19,295 bases of DNA. It comes from Succinatimonas sp. UBA6849 (GTDB taxonomy: Bacteria; Pseudomonadota; Gammaproteobacteria; Enterobacterales; Succinivibrionaceae). A program made the position numbers and the translations under genes. The stretch is taken from the NCBI GenBank assembly GCA_002449335.1, contig DKDL01000091.1, positions 1 through 19,295 of the forward strand. Direction: 5' to 3'. The notes under the pieces were generated by a model. The model ran no database searches and had not been told where the DNA came from. It was given only the letters and a program-made list of their open reading frames with translations. Shown piece by piece: positions 14,428-19,295 of the stretch; the first letter of the stretch is position 1, and each line of letters starts with the position of its first letter.

Positions 14428-15672
14428 ATGGCAGCATTAGCTATGATCCTAGCCGGCGGTGAAGGTACACGTCTTATGCCTTTAACCTCATGCAGAAGTA
14501 AACCAGCTGTTCCTTTTGGCGGAAGCTACAGACTAATCGACTTCGTGCTCAATAACTTCGTTAACTCAGGTATCATCAAGATCTTTGTAATCACACAGTA
14601 CAAATCTCAGTCTTTGTTGATGCATTTAAAGAAAGGCTGGCAGGTAAGTGGTATTTATGGCGCCTTCATCGACTCATTACCAGCACAGATGCGTGTATCA
14701 AAAGAGTGGTATCAGGGTACAGCTGATGCTATCTATCAGAACTTAACCTTCATCAAAGAGCAGTTCCCTGATCATGTATGTATCTTCGGTTCTGACCACA
14801 TCTATAAGATGAATGTTCGTGATATGTTAACCTACCACAAGAACATCGGTGCTGATTTAACCGTTGCTGCAATTAGAATGAAATCAAGTGATTGCGCTGG
14901 TAAATTCGGTGTTATCGAAGTTGATGAAAACAATAAGATGATTGGCTTCGAGGAAAAACCTGCTCATCCTAAAGAGTTACCAAACGATCCTGGCTATTCA
15001 TTAGTATCTATGGGTAACTATATCTTTAAAGCTGATGTTTTATGCAATGAGTTAATTGAAGACGAGAAAGACAAGAACTCAAGCCATGACTTTGGTAAAG
15101 ATATCATTCCTAAGATGTTCCCAAAGGGCAATGTCTATGTATATGACTTTAGTGAAATCGAAATTGAAGGTGAGAAGGACTTTGCTTACTGGCGTGATGT
15201 AGGAAGCATCGACAGCTACTGGGAAGCTCATATGGACCTGTTAGGCAACAAGCCTAAGTTCAATCTGCAAAATCCTAAGTGGCCTTTACATACCTTCTAT
15301 CCTCCACTGCCACCTGCTGACTTCACCGATACTGATGATAACGAGTCACACGTATCTATGTCTTTAATCTCAGCTGGCTGCAAGATTAACGGTGCAACTA
15401 TCAACAAGTCTGTTCTAGGCTTCAGATGCACTGCAGGCGACGGCGCTATGGTAGAAGGCAGTGTGCTTATCGGTGATAACATCATTGGTAAGGGAGCAAA
15501 GATTAAGAATGTGATCTTAGACAGACATGTTGAGATTGCTCCAGGATTTGAGATTGGCTACGATAGAGAGAAAGATCAAAAGCTTCTTGAAAAAGAGAAG
15601 AATTCTATGATCACTATATCTAAAAATGGCATAATAGTAGTACCTAAGGGCATGCGCTTAGGTTTCGACTAG
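14428..15672 (+). CDS. glgC: Glucose-1-phosphate adenylyltransferase (ADP-glucose pyrophosphorylase)
   Basis: GlgC makes ADP-glucose and pyrophosphate from ATP and glucose-1-phosphate, the committed step of glycogen synthesis. In the 414-residue protein the nucleotidyltransferase domain (about 1-270) shows GGEGTRL (10-16), KPAVPFGG (25-32), WYQGTADA (94-101), GSDHIYKM (121-128), FEEKP (174-178), SSHDFGKDIIP (218-228) and WRDVGSIDSYW (255-265). A left-handed beta-helix domain follows (about 310-400). It begins about 17 residues later than E. coli GlgC. The Lys that binds fructose-1,6-bisphosphate in E. coli (K39) aligns with Cys22 here, so allosteric control may differ. AAGGAG sits 8 bases before the ATG, the strongest ribosome-binding site in the window. 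glgA follows after 24 bases. Confidence 0.96.
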   Translation: MAALAMILAGGEGTRLMPLTSCRSKPAVPFGGSYRLIDFVLNNFVNSGIIKIFVITQYKSQSLLMHLKKGWQVSGIYGAFIDSLPAQMRVSKEWYQGTADAIYQNLTFIKEQFPDHVCIFGSDHIYKMNVRDMLTYHKNIGADLTVAAIRMKSSDCAGKFGVIEVDENNKMIGFEEKPAHPKELPNDPGYSLVSMGNYIFKADVLCNELIEDEKDKNSSHDFGKDIIPKMFPKGNVYVYDFSEIEIEGEKDFAYWRDVGSIDSYWEAHMDLLGNKPKFNLQNPKWPLHTFYPPLPPADFTDTDDNESHVSMSLISAGCKINGATINKSVLGFRCTAGDGAMVEGSVLIGDNIIGKGAKIKNVILDRHVEIAPGFEIGYDREKDQKLLEKEKNSMITISKNGIIVVPKGMRLGFD

Positions 15673-15696
15673 AACACATAAAATAAGGGGTTGCCT

Positions 15697-17157
15697 GTGA
15701 ACATCTTGTTATTATCATCAGAAGTTGCAGGCATCATGAAATCAGGCGGTCTTGCAGATGTTGCTAAGGCTTTGCCTTTACAGCTGCAAGCTGAAGGTCA
15801 TGATGTCAGAGTTGTCATGCCATGCTATACCACCATCAAGGATTACGATAAGCTTGAGGTGATAGCTCATGGTGTTTTGAATGAAAACAATCCAGATGAG
15901 AAGCTTCGCATCCCCTATTCTATTAGAAAGACTTATCTTAATAAGGTAGTTGAAGTTTGGTTGGTTGACTGTCCAAAATACTTTGACAGAACTTCAATGT
16001 ATGGCGACAACAACCAGGCTTATGCTGACAATGGTGAGAGATTTGCTTTCTTCTCAGCAGCTGCTTTAGATGCCTGCAAGCACTTGAACTACTGGTTTGA
16101 TATTCTTCACTGCAATGACTGGCACACCGGCATTGCTCCTATGTTAATGCGTATTAAATACGCAAACGATCCATATCTATCAAAAGCTCGGTCAGTACTT
16201 ACCATTCATAACGGTGCTTTCCAGGGCGCTTTTGACAGATCACAAATTGCAATCTTGCCTGAAATTGCCAATATCTATAATGACAAGATCACTCAAGGTT
16301 CATATATCAATTTCTTAAAATGCGGTGTTTTCTATGCAGATAAGATCAACACCGTAAGTCCAGGTTATGCCAGTGAACTTACCACTTATTTAGGTGGTCA
16401 TGGTATGACTCAGAACTATCTTGACAGACAGCAAGATCTGTCAGGTATCGTCAATGGTTGTGACTACTCTGACTGGGATCCTGCTACAGATCAATTACTG
16501 CGCATCAGATATGATGTTAAGAGTCTTGATCAAAAGGTATTAGGTAAATACCTCTTACAGAGAAAGTTAGGCCTTGAGATGGGTGATACCCCTATGTATG
16601 GTATGGTCGCAAGACTAACCGACCAGAAAGGTATCGGCCTTTTAATTCCTATCTTAGACAGATTCTTACAGCACAAAGTTCAGGTTGTAATCGAGGGTAC
16701 TGGTGATCCTTACTTACAGCAGCAGATGACTGAAATTGCTAATCGTCATCCTGGCAAAATGATCTTCCAGCCAGTGTATGACAATATGTTAGCTCATCAG
16801 ATTGAAGCTGGTTCTGACTTCTTCCTGATGCCATCTATCTTTGAGCCTTGTGGTCTAAACCAGATCTACTCATTAGCTTACGGTACCTTACCTATCGTAC
16901 GTGCTGTAGGTGGTTTAAAAGATACTGTTAAAGACTATGATCAGGACAGAGTAAATGGTAACGGCTTTATGTTCTTTGATCCAAGCTCTGAAGAGTTACT
17001 ATCCTGCTTACGTCGTACTTTAATTCTGTATTTAGAAGATCCTTCAGAGATGAAACGTATCAAGCAAAATGCAATGAGAGTACGCTTTAACTGGTCAGAT
17101 TCATGTAAGAAGTACATTGAACTTTATAAGAGTGCTTTAAAGAAACCTAAGTGGTAG
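15697..17157 (+). CDS. glgA: Glycogen synthase (ADP-glucose, GT5 family)
   Basis: GlgA transfers glucose from ADP-glucose to the non-reducing end of an alpha-1,4-glucan. I chose the GTG at 15697: AGGGG ends 6 bases upstream, whereas the in-frame TTG at 15691 directly abuts it. With this start the protein is 486 residues and the substrate-binding KSGGL has Lys15, as in E. coli GlgA. Other motifs are ILHCNDWHTG, SVLTIHNGAFQG, INTVSPGYA, the C-terminal Rossmann domain from about 290 with VARLTDQKG, and FEPCGLNQIYSLAYGTLPIVR containing the catalytic Glu region. It forms an operon with glgC. No glgB, glgP or glgX is in the window. Confidence 0.95.
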   Translation: MNILLLSSEVAGIMKSGGLADVAKALPLQLQAEGHDVRVVMPCYTTIKDYDKLEVIAHGVLNENNPDEKLRIPYSIRKTYLNKVVEVWLVDCPKYFDRTSMYGDNNQAYADNGERFAFFSAAALDACKHLNYWFDILHCNDWHTGIAPMLMRIKYANDPYLSKARSVLTIHNGAFQGAFDRSQIAILPEIANIYNDKITQGSYINFLKCGVFYADKINTVSPGYASELTTYLGGHGMTQNYLDRQQDLSGIVNGCDYSDWDPATDQLLRIRYDVKSLDQKVLGKYLLQRKLGLEMGDTPMYGMVARLTDQKGIGLLIPILDRFLQHKVQVVIEGTGDPYLQQQMTEIANRHPGKMIFQPVYDNMLAHQIEAGSDFFLMPSIFEPCGLNQIYSLAYGTLPIVRAVGGLKDTVKDYDQDRVNGNGFMFFDPSSEELLSCLRRTLILYLEDPSEMKRIKQNAMRVRFNWSDSCKKYIELYKSALKKPKW

Positions 17158-17193
17158 TTCACTTAAGTTAAATTCAGCATTAGAGATTTAAAG

Positions 17194-17221
17194 GCTCTGT
17201 AGGATTTCTGCAGAGCTTTTT
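17194..17221. terminator. Terminator after glgA, probably bidirectional
   Basis: GCTCTGTAG (17194-17202), loop GATTT and CTGCAGAGC (17208-17216) make a 9-bp stem with one G-U pair, followed by five T residues. It lies 37 bases after glgA and 12 bases from the stop of the convergent ATPase gene, so it may serve both, more weakly in the minus direction. Confidence 0.85.
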
Positions 17222-17232
17222 AATTGGATTTT

Positions 17233-18852
17233 TTATGCCTGCTGATACTCGGTAAAAGCTCGTACTTTAGGATCTGCATTAAAGACTGCTGCAATTCTTA
17301 ACAGCTCATTCTTTTTAGGTAAGATATTGCCATAATCTCTAGTTTTAATCTGTTCTACAGCTTCACTAAGCTTTGCCTTAGCTTCAGTCTCATTTTGAGC
17401 ATACTTAAATTCAAAGACAATTCTTCTGATATCAGACTCAACTACAAGGTCGGCTCTACCTTTTGATGAATGTAATTCTGCAGTAACAGAGTTACAAATA
17501 CCCTTTAAGTACATATATAGTAATTGCTGAACTACTGCCTCAGAACTGATTGGATAGTTGTCATATGAAACTGTATTTAGAACTGTATTGAAAAGTTCTA
17601 TGATTTCACCAACATCTTTACTTTGTGTAAGAATTTGTTCATTAACATTCTCAAGCTTTGTATCATCAAAGATATTAAGAGCCATTAAGGATAACAGTGC
17701 ATTGTAAACTTCACTGTTTGGTATTCCTAAAGTCATAAACCCTTTTGAGTATACTGGTGAACGTAAAGTTAAATAACCTGTCTGGCACATTAAGACATTC
17801 TGATTGATTGAAGTTAATGCTGTTGGATTCTTAAAATCATTTACTTTAATAGTGATAGTTTTATCTTTCTCTACATAATCCAATGCATTTAACTTATGGG
17901 TCTTCAAATAGTTCGCAAGAATTGATGGTAAACCACCATTGTCATACCAATACTCACCAAACTGAACTTTTTTCTTTCCAACCATTGTTTGGAAAAATTT
18001 ATTTACTGACCAAGTACTGAAAACTTTCTTCTCATAGTCCTCATCAAAGCAATAGCCATCATAGTTTTGAGCCATCATATCTAACAAAGCTTCAATCTGA
18101 GTGTCGGTTACATCATCTACTCTGCAGCTATTCTCATAGGATGCTGCCAGCATTAAATAATCGATGTAGTACTTTTTAATCTCTTCACGGGTAAAACCAA
18201 TTAACTGTGAGAACTCACTTGCATTGGTCATATCATTGATATCAGAACCTACTGAAAAGATTGCCACATCTTTTAATCTGGTAACTCCTGTTACCCCTAA
18301 GAACTTTACAGCACCTTTATTTTTAATTGCTCCGTAGAAAGTTCTTAAACATTCCTGGAAAGAATCATAGACTTCTTTGTTATTGATGTTTGCTGTCAGC
18401 TGACTGTCATATTCATCAATTAAAATTACTATCTGTCGCTGTTCATCGTTTAAAGCTACTAAAAGATTTTTTATGGCTATATTAGGTTTGTTACTGGCGA
18501 TATATCCTGAGACGTGATGTTTCTTTGCAAATGCTGTAATGTCATCTGTTAACTCAATTTTAAATTCTGCTATATCAGATTTTTCATATTCAACTAAGTT
18601 CAGTCTTAATACAGGATAAGTAGGTTCAGTCCATTTATCATAAATCCAGGTACCTTTGAAGTATGGTTCAACTCCATACTCAAATAAGGTTGCGATTGTA
18701 TCTAAGGTAAGAGATTTTCCAAAACGACGAGGACGAGAGATAAAGACTCTTTTATAGGTAATTAAACTTGGAATATATTGGGTCTTATCAATATAGATTG
18801 AGTTATCTCTATAAAAATCGCTAAATGAGCCTGCTGAACTGATACCTTTCAT
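17233..18852 (-). CDS. AAA-ATPase-like protein with C-terminal PD-(D/E)XK nuclease-like domain
   Basis: The 539-residue protein has the two-part plan of the AAA-ATPase-like/DUF1703 family. The N-terminal P-loop domain shows FISRPRRFGKSLTL (37-50, with K46) as Walker A, VILIDEYDS (142-150) as Walker B and GVTGVTR (186-192) as a sensor-like segment. The C-terminal domain (about 435-539) has GRADLVV (465-471) and IVFEFKYA (478-485). D468, E481 and K483 fit the PD-(D/E)XK nuclease motif. The family is abundant and multicopy in Bacteroidetes, Fusobacteria and some gut Gammaproteobacteria, but its biological role is not established. GGAG lies 9 bases before the ATG. A second copy lies 50 bases upstream on the same strand with a nearly identical C-terminus. 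A link to defence or mobile DNA would be guesswork. Confidence 0.8.
   Translation of the reverse strand: MKGISSAGSFSDFYRDNSIYIDKTQYIPSLITYKRVFISRPRRFGKSLTLDTIATLFEYGVEPYFKGTWIYDKWTEPTYPVLRLNLVEYEKSDIAEFKIELTDDITAFAKKHHVSGYIASNKPNIAIKNLLVALNDEQRQIVILIDEYDSQLTANINNKEVYDSFQECLRTFYGAIKNKGAVKFLGVTGVTRLKDVAIFSVGSDINDMTNASEFSQLIGFTREEIKKYYIDYLMLAASYENSCRVDDVTDTQIEALLDMMAQNYDGYCFDEDYEKKVFSTWSVNKFFQTMVGKKKVQFGEYWYDNGGLPSILANYLKTHKLNALDYVEKDKTITIKVNDFKNPTALTSINQNVLMCQTGYLTLRSPVYSKGFMTLGIPNSEVYNALLSLMALNIFDDTKLENVNEQILTQSKDVGEIIELFNTVLNTVSYDNYPISSEAVVQQLLYMYLKGICNSVTAELHSSKGRADLVVESDIRRIVFEFKYAQNETEAKAKLSEAVEQIKTRDYGNILPKKNELLRIAAVFNADPKVRAFTEYQQA
17384..17507 (-). repeat. 124-bp identical segment, copy 1 (other copy at 19060-19183)
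   Basis: These 124 bases are identical, third codon positions included, to 19060-19183. They lie in the nuclease-like domain of the two tandem ATPase genes. Similarity extends on both sides with scattered differences over about 360 bases. Confidence 0.9.
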
Positions 18853-18902
18853 GTATATTTATCTCCAAATGTTCACCTGAGTTTTGCTCTTAACAATTCA
18901 TT

Positions 18903-19295
18903 TTAAGCTAAAACTTCCTGATACTCTGTAAAAGCTCTTACCTTAGGATCTGCATTGAACACTGCTGCAATTCTTAAAAGCTCATGCTTTTTAGGTAAGA
19001 TATTGCCATAATCTCTGGTTTTAATCTGCTCTACAGCTTCACTAAGCTTTGCCTTAGCCTCAGTCTCATTTTGAGCATACTTAAATTCAAAGACAATTCT
19101 TCTGATATCAGACTCAACTACAAGGTCGGCTCTACCTTTTGATGAATGTAATTCTGCAGTAACAGAGTTACAAATACCCTTTAGGTATGCATAGAGCAAT
19201 TGCTGAACCATAGCTTCAGAATTGATTGGATAGTTATCATATGAAACTGTGTTTAGAACAGTATTGAATAAAACTATGATTTCATCTACATCATT
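18903..19295 (-). CDS. Second AAA-ATPase/PD-(D/E)XK gene, C-terminal part (cut by window edge)
   Basis: The open frame runs without a stop from the window edge to TAA at 18903-18905. Read from base 19295 it begins NDVDEIIVLFNTVL, so the internal Met at 19211 is not the true start. The visible 130 residues match the C-terminus of the neighbouring 539-residue protein with few changes, including GRADLVV and IVFEFKYA of the nuclease-like domain. The end differs (EYQEVLA against EYQQA). The ATPase part lies outside the window. Its end is 50 bases from the start of the downstream copy, so the two may be co-transcribed. Confidence 0.85.
   Translation of the reverse strand, partial: NDVDEIIVLFNTVLNTVSYDNYPINSEAMVQQLLYAYLKGICNSVTAELHSSKGRADLVVESDIRRIVFEFKYAQNETEAKAKLSEAVEQIKTRDYGNILPKKHELLRIAAVFNADPKVRAFTEYQEVLA
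19060..19183 (-). repeat. 124-bp identical segment, copy 2 (other copy at 17384-17507)
   Basis: This is the partner of 17384-17507, in direct orientation and 1676 bases away. Such long exact direct repeats could recombine and delete or fuse one gene copy. Confidence 0.9.

Noticed and set aside
15691..15696. TTG at 15691 as the glgA start
   Set aside because: It directly abuts the AGGGG Shine-Dalgarno; GTG at 15697 has proper spacing and gives Lys15 as in E. coli GlgA.
18903..19211. A complete 102-residue stand-alone nuclease
   Set aside because: The frame continues upstream of the Met to the window edge with sequence matching the neighbouring gene, so it is the end of a longer gene.

Overview
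The window reads as an AT-rich chromosomal segment of a gammaproteobacterium. Most genes are housekeeping: xerD, coaE-zapD-yacG, lptD, surA-pdxA-rsmA-rsmC, ldhA and glgC-glgA. ZapD, the SurA/LptD outer-membrane system and the four-cysteine LptD point to Gammaproteobacteria. The low GC, a fermentative ldhA with a perfect FNR box, glycogen genes and large AAA-ATPase/PD-(D/E)XK genes would suit an anaerobic gut lineage such as Succinivibrionaceae. That family-level placement is inference and was not tested by any search.

Layout. At 71-2865 three minus-strand genes lie in a row: a degenerate aminoglycoside-phosphotransferase-fold protein that has lost its catalytic residues, xerD, and a small lipoprotein resembling a starch/glycogen-binding domain. 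At 2992-4775 the plus-strand cluster coaE-zapD-yacG covers the last step of CoA synthesis, a Z-ring cross-linker and a gyrase-binding zinc protein. At 4862-12084 lptD, surA, pdxA, rsmA and rsmC follow on the same strand. pdxA, rsmA and rsmC are packed with 1-nt spacing or overlap, and a strong bidirectional terminator follows rsmC. At 12170-13886 on the minus strand come a membrane-anchored four-cysteine protein of unknown function and ldhA. A 541-bp divergent region rich in palindromes separates ldhA from glgC-glgA (plus, 14428-17157). The right end (17233-19295, minus) holds two tandem, nearly identical AAA-ATPase/PD-(D/E)XK genes; the second runs off the window.

How the genes work together. 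SurA chaperones outer-membrane proteins including LptD, so lptD and surA side by side form an envelope-biogenesis unit. RsmA and RsmC both methylate 16S rRNA. GlgC and GlgA make ADP-glucose and then the alpha-1,4-glucan chain, while LdhA on the other side of the shared control region disposes of reductant as D-lactate. That region may therefore set the balance between carbon storage and fermentation.

Most of the window is ordinary core genome. The parts that deserve a second look are the catalytically dead APH-fold protein, the tandem ATPase/nuclease duplication with a 124-bp identical core, the ldhA/glgC control region, the repeats in the surA leader, and several unexplained perfect palindromes. 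I found no CRISPR array, insertion sequence, tRNA or rRNA, and no convincing new multi-gene system.
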